Origin: Arsenophonus sp046530785
GTDB taxonomy: Bacteria; Pseudomonadota; Gammaproteobacteria; Enterobacterales; Enterobacteriaceae
Assembly: GCA_046530785.1 (NCBI GenBank)
Contig: JBHEQT010000008.1
Location: forward strand, 1-64,000
Length of the DNA: 64,000 nucleotides
Reading direction: 5' to 3'
Below are positions 15,853 through 25,985 of this stretch, in pieces (position 1 is the stretch's first letter; each line of letters begins with the position of its first letter). Both the position numbers and the translations under genes were made by a program. The notes under the pieces were generated by a model. It was not told the origin of the DNA. It saw nothing but the letters and a program-made list of their open reading frames with translations, and ran no database searches.

Positions 15853-15894
15853 ATTATATATATAATCTAATTATAATTAGATTATATATATAAT
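15853..15894. repeat. Perfect inverted repeat, 20-bp arms, 2-nt spacer
   Basis: Arms 15853-15872 and 15875-15894 are exact reverse complements, made of ATTATATATATAA-type sequence around TCTAATT. It lies in the middle of the bamD-rplS desert with no gene nearby. It could form a long hairpin or cruciform. Confidence 0.85.
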
Positions 15895-16822
15895 TAGTTT
15901 TAATATTAGATTTAATCTTTTATAAGAATAAGATTACCTTTAAATTAAAGTAATAATAAACTTACGATCACTAAATATATAATTAGGAATTTAAATCTTA
16001 ATTAAAATCACAAACTAAGAAAATTAGTATTCTATTATCCATCTAATAATTTAAGATATACTGATATTATAAATTAAAACTACTTATATAAGTATAATTT
16101 TTAAAAATATTAACAATGTTAAATTAACGAAATTAATCTCATTAGACTCTTGTAATAATCTACAACTATTTTCATAAATCTTTTTACATATTAAGCAAAT
16201 CAATTAAATAATATAATCAATTTAAAAATAATAAATTTTATTTATATTGAACTTTAAATAAATATTATAAATAAGAAAATTTTATAATGTTTAATAATTA
16301 AGTAAATATACTAATTAGAGATATAATAAACATATTCTCAAATAAATATGAATGTTAAAAAATAGAGATATAACTATTATTAATTTTTATAATTTGATGT
16401 ATAGACAATAAATTTACTAACAATTATTAAAGATTAACTATTTCTTAGATTATTATCTTACTAAAAGTATTAAAATAATAAACTTCTGAATAAATTTTAT
16501 AAATTTATAATTTTTTATATATTATAAGTATATATTATAAATAATATTCTTCTTTAAATCATTAATTATATTTAAATACTAAATAGTAGATATGAACTTC
16601 ATTCATAGAATTATTTTAAAAATAAATTTTATCTTTTATAACATTGTTAAATATACTATATAAATACATCTATATATTAAAAATATTATATATAATGATA
16701 ATAAATCCCTAAAATAATTTAAATATCTATAAATAATTTTACCGTAAAATAATATAATCCTAAATTATTATTATAGAAAAAGATTAAGCAACATAAATTA
16801 TCCTTTTATATTTTAAATACTT

Positions 16823-16868
16823 TTACTAAAAAACTTTTATATTTAAAAATATAAAAGTTTTTTAGTAA
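16823..16868. repeat. Perfect inverted repeat, 22-bp arms, 2-nt spacer
   Basis: Arms 16823-16844 and 16847-16868 are exact reverse complements; the outer part is TTACTAAAAAACTTTTATA. It sits alone in the desert about 1 kb before rplS. Confidence 0.85.
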
Positions 16869-17914
16869 ATAATTTTTCATTCAATTTTTCTATCTATTAT
16901 AATAAGTAATAAATTAGAATTTAATGTTTTAAATTCTTTATTATTTACAAATTTTTAGATCCATAAAGAATTTAAGTAAAATATATTTCTAATAATATTA
17001 TAGATATTTTTCCATTTTTTGTCATATAGATTTAATCTTTAAATTTATATCTCTATGCTATATATAGTTTATTTTAACGTTAATGATTTTATTTAATTAA
17101 ATATAATCATTAATTATATTTTACTAAAATCATCGATTTCATAAATTTATTATCTTTTTATATTTTAATATACTTCTTTAAATAGTTAACGAATTTTAAT
17201 ATACGAAGTATTAATAATATATCGCTTATTTTAAAATTAATATAAGAATCGATAATAAAAGACCATAATTATTTTATAACTAAATTATTCAGAAACTTGA
17301 TTTTTTATGGACATAGTTTTCAACCATTATAATACTTGAAAAATATTTATCTATTAAACTAAATCCACTTATTCAAAAATAATAAATATTTAAAAAATCT
17401 TTTTAAATTACTATAAAGATAGAATCAATTTCTAAAAAATTAATCTTATATTAAAATTAATATTGCATATCTGTACTTCATAATTTATAATATCTCTTAT
17501 TCTTATAATTTTTTTATTTTTCTTTTTCTTGAAAAGAAAATAACCAGTACTATACTATATTTGTAAAAAAATAAATTTCACTTTATTAATTAATTATTAT
17601 CAACTAAAAATATAAAAATTATTAAATGGTAATATCAGTATTATATTTGAAAATCAACTAATAATTTTGAATAATCAGAAAATCTGGATATTATTTTAAT
17701 ATTTATTTACAACTCAATTATGCTTATAGCACCTTTTATTTTTTCTAACTAAAAATCATTAAATATTATGGACTATCATAGTATTGAATTAACTGTTTCT
17801 ATTTATGAATGAAATGAATCAATATTGAGAAGAAATATCAATAAGTATGATACAAATCATAAAAAATTAAATTGATACGAAATTTAACGATTTTATGATA
17901 TAAAGAATTATGAA

Positions 17915-18268
17915 TTATTTATTATTTAAACGCTCTTTAATACGAGCTGCTTTACCAGAACGTTCTCGAAGATAATACAATTTAGCTTTACGAACAGAAC
18001 CAAAACGTTTAATTTTTATACTATCTATAATTGGTGAATGTGTTTGAAACACCCTTTCAACACCTTCACCATTAGAAATTTTACGAACAGTAAATGCTGA
18101 ATGTAAACCGCGATTACGAATAGCGATAACTATACCTTCGAATATCTGCAATCGTTTTTTAGAACCTTCAACTACCCATACCTTAACTTCTAGGATATCA
18201 CCTGAATGAAATGAAGGAATATTTTTCTTTATTTGCTTTTGTTCAAGTTCTTTAATAATATTAAACAT
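17915..18268 (-). CDS. rplS: 50S ribosomal protein L19
   Basis: A 117-residue protein matching L19 (E. coli 115), which sits at the interface of the ribosomal subunits. Family segments are visible: PSFHSGDILEVKVWV near 19-33, FEGIVIAIRNRGLHSAFTVRK near 43-63, GEGVERVFQTHSPIIDSI and VRKAKLYYLRERSGKAARIKE at the C-terminus. The last gene of the rpsP-rimM-trmD-rplS operon, 72 bp after trmD. A good ribosome-binding site, AGAGGG, lies just upstream of the ATG. Intact. Confidence 0.98.
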   Translation of the reverse strand: MFNIIKELEQKQIKKNIPSFHSGDILEVKVWVVEGSKKRLQIFEGIVIAIRNRGLHSAFTVRKISNGEGVERVFQTHSPIIDSIKIKRFGSVRKAKLYYLRERSGKAARIKERLNNK

Positions 18269-18340
18269 AGTTACCCTCTGAAATTAAGTAAATTTAATAT
18301 ATAGAAGATATTCTATATATTAACTATATTAAATAATACC

Positions 18341-19084
18341 TTATTTTTCTTCATATTCTTTTTTAAATTCTTCCAATAATCTTCTCTGTTTATCAGTTAA
18401 AGATACTCTTTTTAAGAGCTCAGGTCTTCTAATCCATGTTCTACCTAACGACTGTTTTTTTCTCCAACGCTCTATTTCAGAATGGTTTCCCGACAATAAA
18501 ACAGTTGGAACTTTCATGTTTTCTAATACTTTAGGGCGAGTATAATGAGGACAATCAAGCAATCCAGTTATAAAAGAATCCTCTTTTGCTGATATCTGAT
18601 GACCTAATACACCAGGAATAAAACGAGAAATTGAATCGATTATTACCATAGCTGCTAATTCTCCTCCGCTAAGAACATAATCACCAATTGACCATTCTTC
18701 ATCAATTTCTGTTTTAATAATCCGTTCATCAATACCTTCATATCGACCACAAACTAAAATAAGTTTTTTATTTTTTGTTAATTGGAAAACTCCTTGCTGA
18801 TTAAGTTTTCTCCCTTGTGGAGAAAGATAAATTACTTTAGTATTTTGACCGATTTCAGATTTTGCTGCATGAATTCCTTCTTTAAGAGGTTGTACCATCA
18901 TCAACATACCAGGACCACCACCATAAGGCCTATCATCTACAGTATGGTGTTTATCATTAGTATAATTTCTAGGATCCCAACACTGTATATTCAGTAGACC
19001 ATTTTTTATTGCACGACCAATAACCCCATAATCAGTTATTGCACGAAACATTTCTGGAAAGAGGCTAATAATCCCAATTTGCAT
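18341..19084 (-). CDS. trmD: tRNA (guanine37-N1)-methyltransferase TrmD
   Basis: A SPOUT-class methyltransferase that uses S-adenosylmethionine to make m1G37 next to the anticodon and prevent +1 frameshifting. About 247 residues. The SPOUT knot motifs are present: VIYLSPQGRKL, LILVCGRYEGIDERII and EEWSIGDYVLSGGEL, then GVLGHQ..AKEDSF with the conserved Asp. I choose the start at MQIGIISLFPEMF because enterobacterial TrmD begins at that point; an ATG 12 bases upstream (MEQR...) is also in frame, and neither has a strong ribosome-binding site. Third gene of the ribosomal maturation operon, just downstream of rimM. Intact. Confidence 0.97.
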   Translation of the reverse strand: MQIGIISLFPEMFRAITDYGVIGRAIKNGLLNIQCWDPRNYTNDKHHTVDDRPYGGGPGMLMMVQPLKEGIHAAKSEIGQNTKVIYLSPQGRKLNQQGVFQLTKNKKLILVCGRYEGIDERIIKTEIDEEWSIGDYVLSGGELAAMVIIDSISRFIPGVLGHQISAKEDSFITGLLDCPHYTRPKVLENMKVPTVLLSGNHSEIERWRKKQSLGRTWIRRPELLKRVSLTDKQRRLLEEFKKEYEEK

Positions 19085-19118
19085 TCTTTGTTCCATTTAT
19101 AAAATATAAAACTAGAGT

Positions 19119-19673
19119 TTAAACACTAGGATCCCAATCTACTTTAATTATCTTAGTACTTAGATCAATATTTTTAATTACCTTCTCATTAAGAAACGGT
19201 ATTAATCGTTCTTTAATATGGAATGCATCTTTTAAATTTGCTTTAATTATCAGGACATCATTTGATCCTGTTTCCATTAAATTCTTAACATAACCCAAAT
19301 TATAACCTTTAGTAGTTATGACCTTGCATCCAATTATATCTTTCCAATAATAATCATTATCTTTAAGTACAGGTAGTTGTTTCGCATCGACGATAATTTT
19401 ACAATTAGTTATTGAATTAGATAAATTCCTGTTATCAATATTTTTTATTTTAATAATAATATCTTTATTGTGATATTTCCAATCTTCTAATTTTAATCTC
19501 TTCCACTCACCTGAACGTTGAATAAACCAAGGTTGATACTTAAATATATTTTCAGTATATTCGGTGTATGAAAAGATTCTAAACCAACCATAAATTCCAT
19601 ACGAAGAACCTAATATTCCTAATACAATAGGATTATTAGGAATTTTAAAAAAAATATTTTTGCTTATAACCAC
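19119..19673 (-). CDS. rimM: Ribosome maturation factor RimM
   Basis: RimM binds S19 and helps assemble the 30S head during 16S processing. The 184-residue product matches the family (E. coli 182): an N-terminal RimM barrel (PIVLGILGSSYGIYGWFRIFSYTE), then a C-terminal PRC-barrel-like domain with DYYWKDIIGCKVITTKGYNLG and ETGSNDVLIIKANLKD, ending KVDWDP. It starts 9 bp after the rpsP stop, so the two are probably translated from one message. Intact. Confidence 0.97.
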   Translation of the reverse strand: MVISKNIFFKIPNNPIVLGILGSSYGIYGWFRIFSYTEYTENIFKYQPWFIQRSGEWKRLKLEDWKYHNKDIIIKIKNIDNRNLSNSITNCKIIVDAKQLPVLKDNDYYWKDIIGCKVITTKGYNLGYVKNLMETGSNDVLIIKANLKDAFHIKERLIPFLNEKVIKNIDLSTKIIKVDWDPSV

Positions 19674-19682
19674 TTTAATAAA

Positions 19683-19928
19683 TCAAGCCGTTTTTTCTTT
19701 TTTGATCAATCTTAAAACACGATCAGAAATTATTGCACCTAAAGAAATCCAATGATCAATACGAAGTAGATCTAAATACAATTCTTTCGTTTTACTTGAT
19801 GCAATAGGATTAAAAAAACCTACACGTTCAATAAATCGACCATCACGCGCATTACGGCTATCTGTGACAACGACTTGATAAAATGGACGTTTTTTTGATC
19901 CACCACGAGCTAAACGAATTGATACCAT
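19683..19928 (-). CDS. rpsP: 30S ribosomal protein S16
   Basis: S16 is an assembly-promoting protein of the 30S body. The product is 81 residues, as expected, and starts MVSIRLARGG; KKRPFYQVVV.DSRNARDGRFIERVGFFNPIAS and SDRVLRLIKK are diagnostic. An in-frame ATG lies 15 bases upstream, but the family begins at MV.IRLAR and AGAGAG is positioned for the downstream ATG, so I use 19928. First gene of the operon. Upstream, where ffh stands in E. coli, only a dead copy remains. Confidence 0.97.
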   Translation of the reverse strand: MVSIRLARGGSKKRPFYQVVVTDSRNARDGRFIERVGFFNPIASSKTKELYLDLLRIDHWISLGAIISDRVLRLIKKEKTA

Positions 19929-20129
19929 AACATCTCTCTTCATTAATTAACAAAAAACAGATCCATCAAGAGTAGGACCTATTTATAATATATAATATAA
20001 AGATTTTATTATTTTTATATAAAACAATCAAGATAAGAAGTTGTTTATTTAACATTAAATTATTTTTTCTTAAGAACTCAATAAGGTACTATAACTTTAT
20101 ATCTCGTGAATTATATTATTTAATTTTTT

Positions 20130-21438
20130 TTGTTTTTTCATTATCCATTGTACATCAGAAAAATTTTAAATAGTTGATTAACATCATGTATTTTTATTCC
20201 GGAACCGACTATAATTCGATTTTTTCCTTGATCTTTTAATAATTTCTGAATTTTATCGCTCTTTTTAGTCATAGAATTAATAATTTTTTCCATTCTAACT
20301 AATACATTTTATCATTTATTTGTGACTTAACTTGCATCAGAAATCTTCGATATTCCTGGGATTTTAGTTAACATGCTCTTCCTATACCCATTTATATTAC
20401 GTATTTGTTTAATTTGATCAAAAAAAATCATTTAGATCAAAAATATTATTTTTTAAGTTTATGAGCATTTTTTCTGTTTTTTATGATCAATTTTATTTTT
20501 TATTTGTTCAATCAATGATAAAATATCTCCTATAACTAAGTATACGAAAGGAAATTCTGTCAGGATAAAAGATCTTAAGTTATCTACTTTCTCCACAACA
20601 CCTATTCAAAAAAATAATTGTTTTATCGATAATATATCGGATTGATATAATGTAGCACCACCTCGAGCATTCTCCACCCAATCAAATTTGTTAATATAAA
20701 ACATGATTAATGGAAACTTTTCATTAAAAAATATAGCAGTATTAGCAGCATTTTGCCATGCACTTCATTGCATCAACAATAAATAGGATCTTAATTGGAT
20801 TAACAGAGCGATGGATTTCTTGAATTTCTTGCATTTTATAGCTTTATCAATATGAAGATGCCAAAGATGTATCTATTATTAGAACATCATAAAATTTTTT
20901 GCCATATTGCACAGTGAATTAATTTCAATCTCAATAGGATTTTTGTTTGAATCTGATGAAAAAATTAATCCCTACTGTTTGAGTGAGTATTTTAATTGTT
21001 TAATGACAATAGGACGATAAATATCAACGGAAAACTACTAAAACTTTTTCTTATGATTTCCTTTAATAATTTTCTTAATTTAGAGCTCTACAGTTGTTGT
21101 TTTACCTGAACCTTGGCAAGCTAGAAATAAGAACAACTGAAGGAGGTTGTATAGATAAATTTAAAGCATTATTTTCTTCATCCATCATTTTAGTGAAATC
21201 ATTTTGAACAATTTTTATGAATTCTTTCTCTGGTTTTAGATTTTTGTTGATATCTTGATCTAATATTTTTTACTAATTGAATAAATTTCGTATTTCTGTA
21301 AAGAAATATCAGCTTCTAATAACTCTTATACGAACTTCAACGTAATGTTTCTTTAATATTGGTCGGTACTTAAACCTTCTACGACCTCTAATTTTACGAA
21401 ATCTATGTGAAAGTTTTATTAGTTAAATTATCAAATAT
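20130..21438 (-). pseudogene. ffh: Degraded ffh (signal recognition particle protein)
   Basis: Ffh is the GTPase of the signal recognition particle and normally essential. The minus strand carries an unmistakable but shattered copy. The start region reads FDNLT after ATA instead of ATG (about 21438). Further along, in changing frames, are PPSVV and a GSGKT P-loop scrap (about 21100-21140), EIHRSVNPIKILFIVDAM (about 20770-20830, matching DEIKQ..INPVETLFVVDAM), TKFDWVENARGGATL (about 20660-20695, matching TKVDGDARGGAAL), GVVEKVDNLRSFI (about 20560-20600), and IVGSGIKIHDVNQL near 20170-20215 (matching IAAGSGMQVQDVNRL of the M domain). Several frameshifts and stops are needed to join these. The position next to rpsP is the normal ffh locus. 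A functional copy would have to lie outside this window. Confidence 0.9.
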
Positions 21439-22283
21439 CTTCTTAATTTAGTTCTATTAAAGAATTTATTTTCAGTTAATTTTATTGAAATTGATGATGA
21501 TTTAATCATTACATCAACTTTTATAAAAATAAAGAGTAACAATTAAAAAAGAAATAAAGGGAATGTTTATGCATAATTTATTTAAGATTTAATAAATTAT
21601 CTAATAAATAAAAATCGTATCTTACTATTTTCCTATTATCTTCAATTAGTACTCATTTTGGTATGAATTCTGTAATATAATCAATATATTTATCTAATAT
21701 AAATAAAAATTTATATTGGATCTGAAATTTGTATTATTGATTATCTTTCTTATAATTCATTATATCATGTTAAAAATTGATTTTTGGTTACCAAAAAGAT
21801 TAGAACTTAATTTTTTTTAAAATCAATTTCTATTCCTTTAGTTTATTAATTGGTATCATTATAAAAATTTCTAGTTTTAATAGATAAGCATAGTTCCTTA
21901 TTATCAATTATTTATTTTTTATCTTATTAGTTATTAACTTATTATTGAGAAATCACTATTTAATTGGATTTATTTTCCATTTTAAGTGGAGTATTAAAGA
22001 ATTTTTATTTAAATTATCATAAAATTTACTAGGATATAAATCTTTTATTTTAACTAGTTTATATATTCTATAATTAACTTTATTAAATCCTTTACTAAAG
22101 AGGAAGCTTACTATTTTATCTTGTTATATTTTATTTTATTTAGATTATTTTCTTATTTATCTGTTTCATCACGGATATCTTTTAGAAGGATAGGGTATGA
22201 TTTTTTTTAAAGGTCTAATCGATGATATTTATTTTTTATATTTATTATTATAATTTATTACAATAATAAAGTATTATATGTTC

Positions 22284-22315
22284 TTTCTATTATTTAATTA
22301 ATTAAATAATAGAAA
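22284..22315. repeat. 32-bp perfect palindrome
   Basis: Arms of 16 bp with no spacer, centred on TTTAATTAATTAAA; the outer part is TTTCTATTA/TAATAGAAA. It lies in the desert upstream of the ffh remnant. Confidence 0.8.
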
Positions 22316-22585
22316 AATTCTTAGAAAATCCCTAAAAACATTTTATTAAAAAATTTATTTTTATCAAAAAAAGAATTTTATTCTTCTATTAATTTCCAAA
22401 GAAATAGAAAAATTAAGAATTAAATCGAATAAATTTAAATTTTATAACTAAAATATTTTCATTAATTTATTTTAATAAATTGAAATTACCATTCAAATAT
22501 TTAAACTCATTAAACTCTTATTAGGTTTTTATTTTGATTAGTAAATAATCAAATTAATATTCTAACTCCCCCCCAAAAACCCTCT

Positions 22586-22618
22586 AATAATTATTTTTTA
22601 TTAGAAAAAATAATTATT
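22586..22618 (+). repeat. Inverted repeat, 14-bp arms, 5-nt loop, after a C-run
   Basis: AATAATTATTTTTT, loop ATTAG, then the exact reverse complement followed by TTTT. Just upstream is the C7-A5-C3 run (22568-22583), rare in such an A+T-rich background. It could be a terminator relic on the plus strand. Confidence 0.6.
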
Positions 22619-23136
22619 TTCGATATTTTGATTCTCATTAAAGTGAGAATTTTAATTTCAAAATTATTTGAAAGATAAATCTTTACAAAAACAATAAAAT
22701 ACTTTATGCAAAAGTATTTTTTAATAAAAATTAAATTTGAATTGTTATAAAATTAATACTAATCATTATTTATGGTAAATAATTATTTTATTATTTTTAA
22801 TGCATTTTTTATTAAATCATACATTATCAATAGTAATACGATTAATAAGATATATTTTTTGTGATTTGTTAAATTGCTCCTAAAGGAATTTTTCCAATAA
22901 TCATAATATGATTATCGACATCTTAATTTTTTTAAATTATTATCGAAAATATTATGCTTTTTAATAAAATGATTATTAATTATTGACATTAATTCCAATT
23001 TGAAATCGATTTCATATGTCAAGAACTTTCTTTTTATTCTAAATACCTATATATTTAAGTAAAAGTGATAATTATCATTATACTATTTCCTAATATATTT
23101 TATCTTATCTGTTTTAAAGTTTGATATTTTTTATTA

Positions 23137-24699
23137 TTATCCTGTATACTTCTTTAAATATTTATCAAAACTTATTTTGTCCTTTTCTTCAATTTCTAAT
23201 TGTTTGCAAATCGAAGCCTTACGAACATTACTAAATTCAATATCTGTTATCACTTCATAAGATTCATTATTTAATTGTTGATAGTAAAATTTGGCTAACT
23301 CTAATCCAAATTTATTAATATTCTGATCGATCATTTTAGGTAATATTTGACCAGAATAAGTAAGATCTGGATTATCAAACATTGATATTAATTGAGAACA
23401 AACTTCATGATATCGACTATTTCCACTAACATCTAACACGTCTGCAACTCTAATTAAATCATCAAATAATATTTGCCCTAGCTCTTTTAAAGATCTCATT
23501 GATTTACCACAATCAATACCGATTATTTGTGCAGGTTTACGACCCTCAAGAATCACTCGATTCCAATTAATTCGGCAACAATTCAACTCTTTTTCATCCA
23601 TTGTTGATACATCTTCTGCTAACGCACACCAAATCAAAAAAAGATCAAGAAAATGGATCTGAGTTTCATCAATACCAATAGCAGTAAATAAATTAATATC
23701 CAAAGATCTAACTTCAATATATTCGATTCCCTTTTTTAACAATGCATCGGATAGAGATTCATCACCAATAACTTTTTGTTTAGGACGAATAGGAGCATAT
23801 AACTCATTTTCAATTTGTAAAATATTGCTATTTATCTGCAAATATTTACCATCTTTATTATATAAACCTAGTTTTTTAAATTCAGCGGATGGTTGTTTTA
23901 TCGCTTTTTTAAGGAAAGTAACATAAGTTGATAGATCATTAAAGATTATTTTTAAATCTTTTTGGAATTTATTACTATATCCAAAACTACTCATTCGTAA
24001 CGATGTAGCATAAGGTAAATAATAAGTTCCTTTAACTGTTTTCTCAAAAGATAGATTTCTATCGTTTTTTGGTAAAAAAGAACCAGAAATTGCAGGAGAG
24101 GAACCAAATAAATATGGGATCACCCAACCAAAGCGATAATAATTACGAATCAGTCGAAAATAACCAGAAGAAATTTTCTCCTTACCACTTTCAGGATCTT
24201 TAACGCCAATAAAAGCCTCCCAAAATTTAATAGGTAAAGAAAAATTATAGTGGATCCCTGAAATTACTTGCATTAATGCACCATAACGGTTCTTTAATCC
24301 TTCCCGATATAAAGTTTTGAAACGTCCAATATTAGAGATGCCATATTGAGCAATTTTAATATTATCTTGATGCTCTATGAAACAAGGTATACTTAGTGGC
24401 CACATGAGCTCATGATTAAGATGACGTACTGTATAACGATGTAGATCTCTTAAAAATGCTAAAACATGTCCAATATTATCATCAACAGGAGTGATGAATT
24501 CCAGCAAAGATTCAGAAAAGTCAGTCGTTATCCATGGATGAGTTAATGATTTTCCTAAACTATCAGGATGCGGAGAATTAGCTAATCTACCTTCTGGAGT
24601 AACTCTGAGAGTTTCACGCTCAATACCTCGACGAAGACCATGTAAAATATTAGGGCGTTCTTCTAACCATGATAGTGATTTTGATACATTTGGTATCAA
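23137..24699 (-). CDS. gshA: Glutamate-cysteine ligase
   Basis: Joins glutamate and cysteine with ATP, the first and rate-setting step of glutathione synthesis. The 520-residue product is full length (E. coli 518). Conserved stretches run throughout: HGLRRGIERETLRV near 20-33, WITTDFSESLLEFITP, LKNRYGALMQVISGIHYNFSLP, RNYYRFGWVIPYLFGSSPA, LQINSNILQIENELYAPIRPK and GIEYIEVRSLDIN. The start is TTG at 24699, with GGGAGG six bases upstream and the family N-terminus MIP.VS; E. coli gshA also starts with TTG. The partner gshB is at 45393. In E. coli it likewise lies near the csrA/tRNA-Arg cluster. Intact, with no missing motif seen. Confidence 0.97.
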   Translation of the reverse strand: MIPNVSKSLSWLEERPNILHGLRRGIERETLRVTPEGRLANSPHPDSLGKSLTHPWITTDFSESLLEFITPVDDNIGHVLAFLRDLHRYTVRHLNHELMWPLSIPCFIEHQDNIKIAQYGISNIGRFKTLYREGLKNRYGALMQVISGIHYNFSLPIKFWEAFIGVKDPESGKEKISSGYFRLIRNYYRFGWVIPYLFGSSPAISGSFLPKNDRNLSFEKTVKGTYYLPYATSLRMSSFGYSNKFQKDLKIIFNDLSTYVTFLKKAIKQPSAEFKKLGLYNKDGKYLQINSNILQIENELYAPIRPKQKVIGDESLSDALLKKGIEYIEVRSLDINLFTAIGIDETQIHFLDLFLIWCALAEDVSTMDEKELNCCRINWNRVILEGRKPAQIIGIDCGKSMRSLKELGQILFDDLIRVADVLDVSGNSRYHEVCSQLISMFDNPDLTYSGQILPKMIDQNINKFGLELAKFYYQQLNNESYEVITDIEFSNVRKASICKQLEIEEKDKISFDKYLKKYTG

Positions 24700-24862
24700 A
24701 TTTTACCTCCCGTTATATGTTTGTTATTTCTTAGAGAAGTACTTTTTCTTAAATAATTAAATTGTTTCAATTAAAATCTATTTAGATTTGATAATTAAAG
24801 TAATAAATATATTTTAATTATAAGGGAAAAATTCAATTGATGATAGGAAAGGTTTTATTATA

Positions 24863-24939
24863 TGGCGCATCCAGAAGGATTTGAACCTCCGACCGCTCGG
24901 TTCGTAGCCGAGTACTCTATCCAGCTGAGCTATGGATGC
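24863..24939 (-). tRNA. argV: tRNA-Arg (anticodon ACG)
   Basis: A 77-nt minus-strand tRNA: GCATCCATAGCTCAGCTGG, anticodon ACG in CGGCTACGAACCG, T-loop GGTTCAAATCC, then discriminator G and an encoded CCA. It is the only tRNA in this window that still encodes CCA. In E. coli several identical tRNA-Arg genes lie here; one remains. ACG is the A34 tRNA whose wobble adenosine is deaminated by TadA. Confidence 0.97.
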
Positions 24940-24954
24940 ACACTATTAAAATTC

Positions 24955-25045
24955 CGATGAGGGAGGGATTTGAACCCTCGATGCAGGTTATTAACCGCAT
25001 ACTCTCTTAGCAGGGGAGCGCCTTCAGCCTCTCGGCCACCTCATC
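24955..25045 (-). tRNA. serV: tRNA-Ser (anticodon GCU)
   Basis: A 91-nt minus-strand tRNA with the long variable arm of serine tRNAs: GATGAGGTGGCCGAGAGGC, anticodon GCT in CCCCTGCTAAGAG, T-loop GGTTCAAATCC. It ends CCCTCATC plus discriminator G, followed by GAA, so CCA is not encoded. It sits directly upstream of tRNA-Arg, as serV-argV in E. coli. Confidence 0.96.
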
Positions 25046-25575
25046 ATTGAATAGAATGATAAAATCTTAAAGAAATCTTTTTTGTTACGTAGTGGATACT
25101 ATTACTTTCCAAAACTTAGAAGTCAAACAATTTTTCTATATTTTTCTTTTTTATTTTTATTTCATATTTTAGAATCAAGAGTAGAGTAGATTAACAATAA
25201 AATAATATGGTTTTTATATTTATTAATAAAACCTTTGAAACAATAAATTAAAAAATAAATGAAATATAAGTTTTTGATGCTTTAATAAAATTAAAGTATT
25301 TAAAACTAAAATAGTTAACTAAATATTTTTTATTATAAACTTATATTAACTAATAAATAATAATGTATTTATTAATTATTTTTAATAATTTCTTATGATT
25401 TAATAATTAAAATTTAATAAATTTATTAAAAGTATAAAATATATTTTTACAATCTATGTAATTAAGTATTATGAAAGATCGAACTTAAAACTCAGTCATA
25501 AAATATGACTGCATAAAAATTATCATTTTATAAAAATGATTAATATTTATTTTTAAAATAAATGCTTTAACTAAT
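25046..25575. other. Spacer between tRNA-Ser and csrA
   Basis: About 530 A+T-rich bases. It holds the small csrA hairpin at 25493-25511 and presumably the tRNA promoter, which I cannot pin down. No gene is seen. Confidence 0.5.
25493..25511 (-). terminator. Possible terminator of alaS-csrA
   Basis: CAGTCATA and TATGACTG form an 8-bp stem with a 3-nt loop, about 65 bp downstream of csrA on the minus strand. It is followed on that strand by AG and then TTTTAAG, so the T-run is short. A weak intrinsic terminator is plausible. Confidence 0.4.
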
Positions 25576-25761
25576 TTACTGATTATTTGGGTGACTTTTT
25601 TCATCTTGGATTCGTTGATAAATTTCTTCACGGTGAACAGAAACTTCTTTAGGTGCATTAACCCCTATACGTACCTGATTACCTTTTACACCCAAAACCG
25701 TTACTGTTACCTCATCACCTATCATGAGCGTTTCACCAACTCGACGAGTTAAAATAAGCAT
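25576..25761 (-). CDS. csrA: Carbon storage regulator CsrA
   Basis: A small dimeric RNA-binding regulator that blocks or stabilises mRNAs by binding GGA motifs. The 61-residue product matches E. coli over its whole length: MLILTRRVGETLMIGDEVTV near 1-20, GVKGNQVRIGVNAPKEVSVHREEIYQRI, with the RNA-contacting Leu4/Arg6 and Arg44 regions conserved. A strong AAGGAG lies seven bases before the ATG. It follows alaS (about 220 bp upstream) and precedes tRNA-Ser/tRNA-Arg, exactly the E. coli order. Keeping a global regulator in such a reduced gene set is noteworthy, but seen in other symbionts. Confidence 0.97.
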   Translation of the reverse strand: MLILTRRVGETLMIGDEVTVTVLGVKGNQVRIGVNAPKEVSVHREEIYQRIQDEKSHPNNQ

Positions 25762-25985
25762 TCTTTTCTCCTTAAAAATTTAAAAGAGACGAGTCTCCTA
25801 GGTTTTTCTTTTATTATTTATTATAGACTGTAAAAATATAAAGTATTGATATTAAAATATAAAGTATTTTATCTAAACAATCATCATACTTAAATATTAT
25901 AGATAAAAATATAATTTATATTTAAATTATTAAAATAATCTATTAAAGGTTATTAAGTTAATTAATATGACCTTTATTAATTAAT

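Larger units (their letters stand above)
13801..17914. other. 4.1-kb gene desert between bamD and rplS
   Basis: In enterobacteria this interval carries raiA, pheA, tyrA and neighbours. Here I find no recognisable fragment of them. The sequence is extremely A+T-rich with frequent stops in all frames. The only structured elements are the two long inverted repeats at 15853-15894 and 16823-16868. Confidence 0.6.
21439..23136. other. Gene desert between ffh remnant and gshA
   Basis: About 1.7 kb of A+T-rich sequence with no recognisable coding fragment. It contains two hairpin-forming repeats (22284-22315 and 22586-22618) and an unusual C7 run at 22568-22574. Confidence 0.6.
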
